NCBI RefSeq assembly: GCF_024808665.1
Contig: NZ_JANUBZ010000002.1
Coordinates: forward strand, 440,017 to 504,016
Origin: Mucilaginibacter empetricola
GTDB taxonomy: Bacteria; Bacteroidota; Bacteroidia; Sphingobacteriales; Sphingobacteriaceae
Reading direction: 5' to 3'
DNA: 64,000 nucleotides
Shown here in pieces: positions 36,557 through 44,808 of the stretch (position 1 is its first letter; each line of letters starts with the position of its first letter). Position numbers and translations under genes: made by a program. The notes under the pieces were generated by a model. It made no database searches, was not told where the DNA came from, and saw only the letters and a list, made by a program, of their open reading frames with translations.

Positions 36557-38647
36557 CTAATCGATCTTTTTCGCTTTAAGGCGCAGCGAATTGCCAATTA
36601 CCACCACATCAGAAAAAGCCATGGTGAATGCACCTACCATAGGGTTTAAAAATCCCATAGCAGCAACCGGTATGGCTATAATATTATAGGCAAAGGCCCA
36701 AAAGAGGTTTTGTTTAATAGTGATAAGTGTGTGCCTGCTGATCTGCAAAAATTTAATCACAGAATGCAAATCAGTGTTGAGCAATATTACCCGTGCCGAT
36801 TGCATAGCTACCTGGCTGGCATCATTCATAGAAACACCTACGTCGGCTTTGGTAAGTGCAGGGGCGTCGTTTATACCATCGCCAATCATTATGGTTTTGC
36901 CTTTTTGTTTATAGATGTCAATAACAGTGAGTTTTTCATCGGGTAGTTTTTCGGCGTGCACATCAGTAATACCAATGAGTTTGGCTACTTTAAGGCAGCG
37001 GTTCAATTTATCGCCACTTAACAGAACGGGCACAATGTGCATTTTTTTAAGTGCTTTGATAAGCGTTATGGCTTCGGGCCTGATTTCATCATCGATGGCT
37101 ATCTGGGCTATGAGTTTTTGGTTTTTATAAAGTGACAGGTTGAAATCGCTTTCATCTTTCGCCTTACCCGAACCCAGGAAATAGTGATTGCCTTCCACAT
37201 CCTCGGCTCGCATACCTAAACCCTTTTCTTCACTGGCCAATTTTAATATGACTTTGCTTTTTGGCAAAGGCATCAGTTCATTTACCAGCGATTTGGCTAT
37301 CGGGTGGTTTGATCTTTCTTCAATGGCTACAATAATGCCACGTATCAGTTCTATATCTGTATTGCCTTCGGCTTTAATTTCATTGATGCGGAATTTTCCG
37401 GTAGTAACAGTACCTGTTTTATCAAAAACTACGTATTTGGTATTGGAGACAGCTTCAATAGTATCGCCGCCTTTTATTAATATTCCATTTTTAGCAGCTC
37501 GGCCAAGGCCGACCATAACGGCCGTCGGCGTAGCCAAACCCATGGCGCAAGGACACGAAATTACCAACACGGCAATAGCATTCATTAATGCTACCTGCAT
37601 ACTGGTGTGCACGGCAAAATAGGTAATCAGAAAGGTAAACATGGAAATTAAAATCACCGCCGGAACGAAAACCGCTGCAACCTTATCGCCCAGTCTTTGT
37701 ACGGGCGGCTTGGCGGCCTGTGCTTTTTTCATCAGTTCAATGATCTGTGCGAGTACAGTGTTTGAACCTACTTTGGTCGCAATCATCCTGATATTACCAT
37801 TTTGAACAATGGTGCCACCTATTACTTTATCGTATTTTTCCTTTTCAACCGGAATGCTTTCACCTGTAAGCATCGCTTCGTCGACAGAGGCGCTGCCGGA
37901 AAGCACTTCGCCATCTACCGGGATTTTATCGCCCTGATTTACAAGTAAGGTATCACCGGGACGCACATCTCTTGCATTGATTACCTCAACTCCATCGTCA
38001 ATAACACGGTTGGCATTTACCTGCTGAATTTTTACCAGATCTTTAACTGCCGATGTAGTTTGTGTTACCGAACGTTTTTCCAATACATTACCCAATAGCA
38101 CCAAGGTAATAATGGTGGCACAGGTTTCGTAAAATTGATATTGCTCGCCCAGGTTTTCTATCGTTCCAATCAAACTATAAATAAAGGCTGCCGATGAGCC
38201 AACGAAGATGAGTACATCCATATTAGGTACGCCACCTCTGATGGAGTTGATAGCACTTTTACCAAAATGCAGGCATCCTACAATAAAAACTGGCAGGCAT
38301 AGCAGCAATTGCACAAGCGGAAGATGCAAAAAGTGCCAGGGTAGTACCATGTGTAATAAAAGGGGAGCAGTTAAAATGGCGCAGAAAATAAATTTGTTTT
38401 CTACCTTTTCATAAAAGGGGATAACTTGATTTGCGGGGTCATCAACCACTTTATAGCCCAAGCCTTCAATATCTTTAATAATGCCCGGGAGGTCGGAGTC
38501 GTTATCGTTAGAGAACTTTACCTCTTCGCTGGCAAAATCAACCAGGATATTATGTAAGCCTCTTTTTTCTAAAAGTTTATGTACCGACAAGGCGCAATTA
38601 TTACAATGCATCCCGGTCACGTTGAGTTCAATCAATTGCTCTGTCAT
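36557..38647 (-). CDS. copA: Copper-translocating P1B-type ATPase
   Basis: The 696-residue protein has one N-terminal HMA domain with GMHCNNC (Cys15, Cys18), eight membrane helices, the TGES loop (about 261), the ion-binding CPC (365-367), the phosphorylation site DKTGT (409-413), and GDGINDAPAL near the end. The CPC with a single-CxxC HMA supports Cu(I) export from the cytoplasm. A -7 box lies five bases before its ATG. Other heavy metals cannot be excluded. Confidence 0.92.
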   Translation of the reverse strand: MTEQLIELNVTGMHCNNCALSVHKLLEKRGLHNILVDFASEEVKFSNDNDSDLPGIIKDIEGLGYKVVDDPANQVIPFYEKVENKFIFCAILTAPLLLHMVLPWHFLHLPLVQLLLCLPVFIVGCLHFGKSAINSIRGGVPNMDVLIFVGSSAAFIYSLIGTIENLGEQYQFYETCATIITLVLLGNVLEKRSVTQTTSAVKDLVKIQQVNANRVIDDGVEVINARDVRPGDTLLVNQGDKIPVDGEVLSGSASVDEAMLTGESIPVEKEKYDKVIGGTIVQNGNIRMIATKVGSNTVLAQIIELMKKAQAAKPPVQRLGDKVAAVFVPAVILISMFTFLITYFAVHTSMQVALMNAIAVLVISCPCAMGLATPTAVMVGLGRAAKNGILIKGGDTIEAVSNTKYVVFDKTGTVTTGKFRINEIKAEGNTDIELIRGIIVAIEERSNHPIAKSLVNELMPLPKSKVILKLASEEKGLGMRAEDVEGNHYFLGSGKAKDESDFNLSLYKNQKLIAQIAIDDEIRPEAITLIKALKKMHIVPVLLSGDKLNRCLKVAKLIGITDVHAEKLPDEKLTVIDIYKQKGKTIMIGDGINDAPALTKADVGVSMNDASQVAMQSARVILLNTDLHSVIKFLQISRHTLITIKQNLFWAFAYNIIAIPVAAMGFLNPMVGAFTMAFSDVVVIGNSLRLKAKKID

Positions 38648-38652
38648 AATTA

Positions 38653-38660
38653 CAAATTTA
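38653..38660 (-). promoter_or_regulatory. Candidate -7 box directly before copA
   Basis: On the minus strand TAAATTTG ends five bases (TAATT) before the copA ATG. It matches TAnnTTTG exactly; no TTG is found at the -33 position. Confidence 0.35.
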
Positions 38661-38824
38661 CCTATTAACCGAGCCGTTGCGCCGACTGCTAAGTAAGCTT
38701 TTTGTAATATTAATTTGACTTTTGAGGGTATACGATCTGTAACCTGATGCCATATTTTGTAACGTGTATTTTGCTGGTTTATATAGTGTTCTGCAATTTA
38801 AAGCAATTATATAAAAAAAACACT

Positions 38825-38854
38825 TTGCAAAGTGGCTTAAGATTTCTATTTTTG
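38825..38854 (+). promoter_or_regulatory. tRNA-His promoter
   Basis: TTG at 38825-38827 and TATTTTTG at 38847-38854 are separated by 19 bases, an excellent Bacteroidota promoter. The tRNA starts 14 bases after the -7 box. Confidence 0.75.
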
Positions 38855-38867
38855 CACTCTCCAAAAC

Positions 38868-38942
38868 GGTAGATGTAGCTCAGTTGGTTAGAGCATCGGT
38901 TTGTGGTACCGAGGGTCGTGGGTTCGAGCCCCATCATTTACC
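38868..38942 (+). tRNA. tRNA-His (anticodon GTG)
   Basis: The acceptor stem GTAGATG (38869-38875) pairs with CATTTAC (38935-38941) with one G-U pair. The anticodon loop TTGTGGT holds GTG at 38903-38905, and the T-arm carries TTCGAGC. The extra G at 38868 and the discriminator C at 38942 are the special tRNA-His features. CCA is not encoded. Confidence 0.96.
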
Positions 38943-38945
38943 CTT

Positions 38946-38978
38946 AAAGAGGTAGTCAGTTTTTGACTGCCTCTTTTT
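38946..38978 (+). terminator. Intrinsic terminator of tRNA-His
   Basis: AAAGAGGTAGTCA (38946-38958) pairs with TGACTGCCTCTTT (38964-38976) with one T-G pair and a 5-base loop, followed by T's. It begins 4 bases after the tRNA. Confidence 0.85.
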
Positions 38979-39136
38979 TATTTAATATAATTTATTGTAA
39001 ATTAACGCTTTAATGGTCGTTTTTGCGTCCAAAAAAGCGGTTCGAAGTTTTTGATCTTTTTTAAGTTTTTTCTTTAATCATCCAAGAAAAGTTAATACTT
39101 TAGTGATAATTACCTGTTTGCTGGTTCGAATACACC

Positions 39137-39334
39137 TTAAGGTCTTGAATCAAATCGTTGATTATCTTCATGTAGATTATAAGTTTTAGCAATGAGATAT
39201 AAAAAATCCAAAATTTCTTTGGCTTGATGTTCATTTACTCGAATATCATTTTGGTTTAAAATCCTAATAGCAGTGTTAATAGAAACCTTTCTGGTGTAAA
39301 AAGCTTTAGGTTGCTTTGTTGAAAATTCTTGCAT
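39137..39334 (-). CDS. Small protein associated with serine recombinase
   Basis: I chose the ATG at 39334 (65 residues: MQEFSTKQPKAFYTRKVSIN at the start); an in-frame TTG at 39379 would overlap the recombinase. The sequence is helical and includes RILNQNDIRVNEHQAKEILDFLYLIAKTY. Small proteins of this type sit next to recombinases in Bacteroidota islands; no function is known to me. It lies 34 bases downstream of the recombinase on the same strand, so the two are probably co-transcribed. Confidence 0.6.
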   Translation of the reverse strand: MQEFSTKQPKAFYTRKVSINTAIRILNQNDIRVNEHQAKEILDFLYLIAKTYNLHEDNQRFDSRP

Positions 39335-39368
39335 TATTAAATATTTTGTAAATAATGAATGGGCAATG

Positions 39369-40847
39369 CTATTTAGCAAAGTTTGGATTGTAAATAATAA
39401 TCTGAGACAATCCTGGATCTATTTGCAGGAGGTTGAGGTTTCCAGTTATCGGGTTTATCGATGTGGGTTGCAATAGGCTAATAATTTGTCGCTGTGATAC
39501 TATATTTTGATTCTTGTAAGAGAATAAAATATCAGGGTTAAAGCACAGCCATTCTTTTTCTGTATCAATTTCATTTTTACTGATTTTTTGATTTACTTCA
39601 ATTAGCCTTTCATTTAAGAAATGTGATTTTTCTTTTTGTTCTCTTTTTAAACTGCTGAAGTCTTCATAATCTATCTTATCATCGACGAGCAATTTTCTCA
39701 CTCGCAACATAAACTCTTCTTCTTTAGTGAACTCATTAAATAAAGCTTCTCGCTCTTTTAATAAACTTTTTCTTACTGTAAAAATATTTTCGTCTTCCAA
39801 AATGAGTTTGAACAGTTCAAGCACCCCTGGTATAATCTGAATATTTTTAAGATGCATCTCGTAATCTTTTTCCAATTCCTCAGCCTTAAATCGAACTTTA
39901 CATTTAGGTGAGTAACAATGGTAATAACGATACTTTGCATTTCTTCCTTTAGAGATACTTCCTGTTAGCCTGCGAGCACAGTTTGGGCAGATTAAGAATC
40001 CGCGCAAAGGAAACAGGGGTTTCATGCTTTGCTTTGTACCTCTTTGTCTGCACCTGCTAATTAATAGTGCCTGTACCGTCTGAAATAGCTCCTCTGAAAT
40101 AAGAGGCTCATGAATCCCTTTTATTAATTGCATATCTTCATCCTTGGTAGCAGCTATGGTTACAAAACCGCAATAAATGGGCTTTCGAAGTAACCGTCGA
40201 AGGTTTTCTTTATGTCTGAGGCCATTTAAGCTAGCCATCTTTGCGACTTGATTAATGGTATAATTCCCTGTTGCAAATTGTTCGAATGACCACTTGACGT
40301 GATCTGCTTCGGGTTGTTTTGGCAAAATAAACCTCTTACCATCTGGTGTAGCTACATTATGATAGCCAATAGGTGCCTTTCCAGCATATCGGCCCATTTT
40401 TTTTGCTCTTCTTAATCCATCCGAAGTGTTTTTGCCACGTCTGCTATTTTCAGCCTGCGGAATCGATAAATATATTGCAAGTATTACTATAGCTTCAGGA
40501 ACCTCAAAGTCAATTGGTTGATCGATAGCCATAGCTTGAATATTCAAATCCTTAAGTATTTCGATCATTTGATAGGCATATTGAATATTGCGACTGAAAC
40601 GATCCCACTTAAGAAACAGAACATTACCTGGAGACTTATTTTTGTTTTTCTTGATCGTTTTGATAAGCTTTTTCCATTCTGGGCGGTTAAAATCTTTTGC
40701 AGAGTGATCTTCCCGAAAAATTCCAGATACATCAATATTATTTATCACGCAATATTCTAAAAGACGCTCTTCTTGTTCAATAAGAGAATACCCTCGACGC
40801 CTTTGCTCATCGGTACTTACTCGAACATATAAATAGGCTGATTTCAT
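39369..40847 (-). CDS. Large serine recombinase
   Basis: The 492-residue protein has the resolvase catalytic domain at about 1-140 (AYLYVRVSTDEQ with the catalytic Ser, then FLKWDRFSRN). The Recombinase domain follows, about 160-260 (GYHNVATPDGKRFI, LRRLLRKPIYCGFV). A zinc ribbon lies around 280-320 (ICPNCARRLTGS, YHCYSPKC) and a coiled-coil at about 345-430. Enzymes of this class integrate and excise mobile elements at short core sites. It lies next to a tRNA-His gene and remnants of other genes, suggesting an integrated or decayed element. No other mobile functions are visible. Confidence 0.93.
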   Translation of the reverse strand: MKSAYLYVRVSTDEQRRRGYSLIEQEERLLEYCVINNIDVSGIFREDHSAKDFNRPEWKKLIKTIKKNKNKSPGNVLFLKWDRFSRNIQYAYQMIEILKDLNIQAMAIDQPIDFEVPEAIVILAIYLSIPQAENSRRGKNTSDGLRRAKKMGRYAGKAPIGYHNVATPDGKRFILPKQPEADHVKWSFEQFATGNYTINQVAKMASLNGLRHKENLRRLLRKPIYCGFVTIAATKDEDMQLIKGIHEPLISEELFQTVQALLISRCRQRGTKQSMKPLFPLRGFLICPNCARRLTGSISKGRNAKYRYYHCYSPKCKVRFKAEELEKDYEMHLKNIQIIPGVLELFKLILEDENIFTVRKSLLKEREALFNEFTKEEEFMLRVRKLLVDDKIDYEDFSSLKREQKEKSHFLNERLIEVNQKISKNEIDTEKEWLCFNPDILFSYKNQNIVSQRQIISLLQPTSINPITGNLNLLQIDPGLSQIIIYNPNFAK

Positions 40848-40873
40848 ATAAAATAATCTAGATTTTATTCAAG

Positions 40874-41017
40874 TTAAGTTATTTGAAATAGTAATAGAGA
40901 TTTACCATTTTCATCTATGATACTTTCAATGTAATCCTGGCCAACTTGTAAATGAAATACTTGTTTTTGTTCAACAGTAATGGTTTCGTCATTATTTGCT
41001 AACTCGATAAGGAGCAT
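40874..41017 (-). CDS. Possible 47-residue protein upstream of the recombinase
   Basis: An ATG at 41017 opens a 47-codon frame (starting MLLIELANNDETITVEQKQ, ending KSLLLFQIT). Its composition looks protein-like, and it ends 26 bases before the recombinase start on the same strand. No family is recognised. It may be the tail of a gene cut at the element edge. Confidence 0.35.
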   Translation of the reverse strand: MLLIELANNDETITVEQKQVFHLQVGQDYIESIIDENGKSLLLFQIT

Positions 41018-41060
41018 CGCCCTTTTTGTTCCGCGACCTATCTTTCTTTATGGATAAAGA

Positions 41061-41300
41061 GAAGAGAGACAAAGCTACGGTAAGATATTGATCAACGCCG
41101 TAATTGCCAAAGTTCAAAAAGCGGCGAAACATACGCTCGATCTGAACGTGAACCGCCACAATAAAGCGATATCTTTTTATGCAAAAATGGGTTTTAACAT
41201 CGCCTATGAAGAGGATATTGCTATCGGATCCTATTGGATGAATGAATATGTCATGCGTTTGCAAGTCGGACATGATCGCTTTTATCAAAGACTAAATTAA
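41061..41300 (+). pseudogene. 5'-truncated GNAT acetyltransferase remnant
   Basis: The frame encodes the C-terminal half of a GNAT N-acetyltransferase: YGKILINAVIAKVQKAAKH resembles acetyl-CoA-binding motif A, and LDLNVNRHNKAISFYAKMGF with the following YWMNEYVMRLQV is motif B plus the terminal strands. Just upstream the frame meets a stop at 41055, and the N-terminal half is absent. No natural start codon is available, so the gene is broken. Its truncation falls close to the recombinase region, suggesting damage during insertion or deletion. Confidence 0.75.
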
Positions 41301-42146
41301 TTACCGATATGTCACGGCGGCATAAAATCTTCACCGGCTTCATTTTGACTACTACATGCAGGGGTTTGGATATTTTAGGCTCGCCGTTCCTGCTGACCTT
41401 TGTATTGTAAATGATCAATAACATTTGCGGCACGAATGATCAATTAGCCAACAATACTGTAAAAAAACTGAAGATATTAATAATGATACACAAGTTATTT
41501 AATGATGAGATGCTGCTATCTGCCTAAACCTGCTTTATGATTTTTATTATTAATAATCAGTATTTAGATCATACATTTATCAAAGAATTGATTTAATCTT
41601 TCGCAGCCGACTATCCTAATCCTTGCAGCGTGCTAGCATGGTTTCGTTAGTTGTCAGCTATGTTTACTATAAAATGACTTATTTTAAACGGCTAAAATCA
41701 CTTAAAACAAACTTGAAGGAACTTGGGCAGTGATAACTCGTCAAGCTCGGTTAGACATCCACGCCTAACTACGATAGTGAGATACCCGCGCCAGGATAGG
41801 ACACAACCTCTTCCCACTCGGGGAGCTTTGGCAAAAACTGGATTCGGCTTTTTGCGATAAGCATCTAATGCGGCCGATAGATTAAGTTCTTTCGGGACGT
41901 GTGGGTTAAATAGAAATGGCAACAAATAATCTTTTAAATGAATCCCTGCCTGTTTTAGATCTTAGTGCAATTGCATTCATTATAAATATTTTTAGTAAAA
42001 GTATAACGCTGTCAGTTTGGCGATTTACTCAAAACGAACTGTTGTTTGGTAAAAATCAACATAACTAAGTACTGTATCTATGAATATAATATTGATCTGA
42101 TTGCAATTTTCAGGGAGTGGACTTTTGGGTATTCCTGCTAATCAGC
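41301..42146. other. Gene-poor stretch with no recognised gene
   Basis: These 0.85 kb between the GNAT remnant and the GH29-like gene hold only short frames. A 33-codon frame starts at 41309 and a 38-codon frame at about 41410. A 75-codon minus frame at 41698-41925 includes SAALDAYRKKPNPVFAKAP, but none is recognisable. There is no clear terminator for the glycosidase operon. It looks like decayed DNA. Confidence 0.5.
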
Positions 42147-43502
42147 TTAAAAAAATGTAATTTCTTTAATGGTAACCTTTTTTTCGGTAGCTTGCTGAAT
42201 GCTTAATCTTATTTTATTTGTGTTTACCGGTGTAAATTTCTGAATTCTTTTATGTCCAATCGATCGTCCGGCTGCGATGTTGATCCATTTGTTGCCAACC
42301 ATAGCCTGAATAAGATACCTGCGTACATTTTCACCTCCACGAATATCTTCCTTTATAATAACCTGGCTTATCTGCTTTGGAGTGCTTAGTTGAAGAGTGA
42401 TGATTTTTTTCCTTAATTGTTTTGCAGAGATAACCGGTTTGCTGAATAACTTCCTGATATTTTTACCCAAGCTGTCGAAAACCAGAGAGTCCTGCCTTGG
42501 AATAAGCCCGCTGGTATCTACAACCATACCAACCAGCATATTGGTATTCCGGCCCACGCTTTTATAATATTTGTCAGTCAATTCTTTGATGGTGAAGAGG
42601 TAGTTTTCCTGGTTAGCTCTCCATAACCATCCACCGTTCCACGCGTTGTTTTTCCTGATAGGGAAATCGGATTCGCAGGGGCACCAAACCTGACCATCCG
42701 GATCTCCATGCAGCTCATCGATCCTGACCAGCCCATTCGAGGCCGTTATAGTGTTTGCCCTACTCCATTGCGGATAGGCTGCAATGCCGTCTTCATTCCC
42801 GATCCAGCGGATAATATTTTTTACACTTACGGGCCCTTGAAATAATATCGCTTTCGACTGCAGGGTATGAATAAGTTTTAACACCTCCGGCTCAATCCCG
42901 TTAACGCCGCCGTCAAACCAAATCTCGAACATCTTACCATAATTACTCCATAGCTCGGTGAGTTGGCCTAAAACTGCTTTATTATAGGCGATATGAGCAC
43001 TGTCGCTTACGAACGGCTGATAACCTGCATTATAATATGTGTTCGAATTAGTATTATAATACAAACCTGGTTTTAAACCATATTTTTTACAGGATACTAT
43101 AAATGCTCTGAGGATATCGGCAGTTCCGTTTCTCCATTTAGTATGGCCAACATTGTAATTGTTTACTTTGGAAGGCCATAAACAAAATCCGGTACCATGT
43201 TTAACGGTAAGTATTGCATAAGTAGCTCCTGCGGCCTTAGCCGTACATACCCATTGGTCGGTATTTAACTTTGAAGGATTAAACAGATTAACATCAGGCA
43301 AAGTTCGGCTATCCTTATAATCAAATGATTCCGGGGCATAAATATTAATATCTAAATGAATAATAACGCCAATTTCGGCATCTGCCCAAGCTACCTGTTC
43401 ACTAGTGGGTAACACCGTTGTTTGGCATCGGGCAGGCACAAAAATAAAGAGCCCCAAAAAAATTGATAACAGGAAAAATGTGCTTTTATAAAAAGTAATC
43501 AT
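42147..43502 (-). CDS. GH29-like alpha-L-fucosidase family protein
   Basis: The 451-residue protein has a signal peptide (about 1-26). The barrel resembles alpha-L-fucosidases: ADAEIGVIIHLDINIYAPESF, AGATYAILTVKHGTGFCLWPS, GLKPGLYYN and FEIWFDGG with the expected nucleophile Asp197. The usual KHHDGF triad reads KHGTGF, so one substrate-binding His is missing. The C-terminal 110 residues look like a discoidin-type sandwich. It is the last gene of the glycosidase operon, 45 bases after the DUF1080 gene. Fucosidase activity is inferred and uncertain. Confidence 0.8.
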   Translation of the reverse strand: MITFYKSTFFLLSIFLGLFIFVPARCQTTVLPTSEQVAWADAEIGVIIHLDINIYAPESFDYKDSRTLPDVNLFNPSKLNTDQWVCTAKAAGATYAILTVKHGTGFCLWPSKVNNYNVGHTKWRNGTADILRAFIVSCKKYGLKPGLYYNTNSNTYYNAGYQPFVSDSAHIAYNKAVLGQLTELWSNYGKMFEIWFDGGVNGIEPEVLKLIHTLQSKAILFQGPVSVKNIIRWIGNEDGIAAYPQWSRANTITASNGLVRIDELHGDPDGQVWCPCESDFPIRKNNAWNGGWLWRANQENYLFTIKELTDKYYKSVGRNTNMLVGMVVDTSGLIPRQDSLVFDSLGKNIRKLFSKPVISAKQLRKKIITLQLSTPKQISQVIIKEDIRGGENVRRYLIQAMVGNKWINIAAGRSIGHKRIQKFTPVNTNKIRLSIQQATEKKVTIKEITFF

Positions 43503-43547
43503 GTTTCTTGTTTTTTTAACTATGGTATCTCAATCTATAAAACGCTA

Positions 43548-44237
43548 TTATAACCGTTTAATCCTTATATTTTTTAACCATACTTTTTGCCCGTGGTGCT
43601 GAAACATTATATGCCCGCTGGTAGATTTAGCGAAGTTAGGATTATCCCTATACTTACTTTTGCTGATTAAATCGTTAAGTTCCTTTGAACCAAGTTCATA
43701 TTCCACCACTTTTTCGCCGTTAAGCCATTGTTCAACGTGCCCGTGATTTACAAGCAACCTGGCTGTATTAAACTCCCCTACAGGTTTCAGGTGTTTATTT
43801 ACGGGGGCAATCAAATCATACAAAGACCCGGCAGAACGCCTCGGTTCATGATCATTAAAGTCGATATCATCCAGTATCTGAAATTCGAAGTTATCAAGCC
43901 AGTTGGGGCTATTGCCGTTTCCGGATTCGTGACTGGAGTTTTCCTGCACGTTATAAAACACGCCGCTGTTACCAGCCTTTGATACTGCCCACTCCAGGGT
44001 CAAGTCAAAATTGGTGTAGGTTTCCTTCGTCAGGAAATCAACATTAGGTACACCTGTTTGTGCCACCAAAGCCCCATCTTCTACTTTCCAGGCATCGAAG
44101 GGAAAACTATCCATTTTATATCCCCGGAGTTTGCTTACCGATTTTCCGTTAAACAAATATTCCCATTTGCCGGTTTGCTGCGCATTTGCATTGCTCAGGC
44201 AAAACAGTGCAATTATTAAAAAAATTAGTTTTTTCAT
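43548..44237 (-). CDS. DUF1080 (3-keto-disaccharide hydrolase type) secreted protein
   Basis: The 229-residue protein has a signal peptide ending ANAQ (about 20). WEYLFNGKSVSKLRGY, FDAWKVEDGALVAQTG, TYTNFDLTLEWAVSKAGNSGVFYNVQE, FEFQILDD and SGHIMFQHHGQKVWLKNIRIKRL are the DUF1080 hallmarks; the fold is a concanavalin-like sandwich. Family members cleave 3-keto sugars made by glucoside 3-dehydrogenases. No such dehydrogenase is in the window. It sits between the VOC gene and the GH29-like gene in the operon. Confidence 0.88.
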   Translation of the reverse strand: MKKLIFLIIALFCLSNANAQQTGKWEYLFNGKSVSKLRGYKMDSFPFDAWKVEDGALVAQTGVPNVDFLTKETYTNFDLTLEWAVSKAGNSGVFYNVQENSSHESGNGNSPNWLDNFEFQILDDIDFNDHEPRRSAGSLYDLIAPVNKHLKPVGEFNTARLLVNHGHVEQWLNGEKVVEYELGSKELNDLISKSKYRDNPNFAKSTSGHIMFQHHGQKVWLKNIRIKRL

Positions 44238-44286
44238 AGGTTGTTTTAATTCTCAAATTTGAGTTTATATTTTTATTGGGCTTAGG

Positions 44287-44748
44287 TTAAAATTTATCAT
44301 CGTTAACTTCTATCCAAAAATTATCCGGGTCCTGCAGATAAACTTGTTTAATACCATCGGGCCTTAACTGGGGCGATTTTGAATCTCCTTTCCAGTTGCC
44401 ATATTTTACATGCATCTCATCCAGGTGTTTGGTGAAAACAGCAAGGTCCGGTACTGAGTAAGCATAATGGGTATTGATATCATGCGGTACAATTTCTGCA
44501 GCTCCCTGTATTACGTGAAGCTGGCTATGCTCCCCGGTTCTGAACCATACGTGTTTACCATCATGAAAGGGTTCGGATATTACTTCAAGCTGCATCACAT
44601 CTTTATAAAACGCAGCACTTGTTTTCAGGTCTTTAACATAAAGTGCATTATGGTCGGTTTTAGGGCGATCCTGTGCTATTGCACCCGATTTGATTCCGAT
44701 TAAGGAACAGAAAAATACTAAACTGAAAATGATTGTTTTTTTATTCAT
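44287..44748 (-). CDS. Secreted VOC family protein
   Basis: The 153-residue protein has a signal peptide (about 1-25, ending GAIAQ) followed by a single VOC domain: TDHNALYVKDLKTSAAFYKDVMQLEV, GKHVWFRTGEHSQLHVIQG, THYAYSVPDLAVFTKHLDE and QVYLQDPDNFWIEVNDD. Metal-ligand-like His and Glu residues are retained. Most VOC proteins are cytoplasmic, so an exported one inside a glycosidase operon is unusual. Its role (sugar-binding, isomerase or lyase) is unknown. Confidence 0.82.
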   Translation of the reverse strand: MNKKTIIFSLVFFCSLIGIKSGAIAQDRPKTDHNALYVKDLKTSAAFYKDVMQLEVISEPFHDGKHVWFRTGEHSQLHVIQGAAEIVPHDINTHYAYSVPDLAVFTKHLDEMHVKYGNWKGDSKSPQLRPDGIKQVYLQDPDNFWIEVNDDKF

Positions 44749-44808
44749 GATTTTTATTGGTTATTGTTTAACTGGTTAGTGTTTATTGTAGTGATCTAAA
44801 GTAAAGCT

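Noticed and set aside
39121..39140. T-arm-like sequence GGTTCGAAT near 39,125, a possible tRNA fragment or attachment-site copy
   Set aside because: The flanking bases do not form a T-stem and the sequence does not match the tRNA-His 3' end beyond the common TTCGA core.
40992..41288. 98-codon minus frame antisense to the GNAT remnant
   Set aside because: It is the reverse strand of a recognisable GNAT fragment and has no family character.
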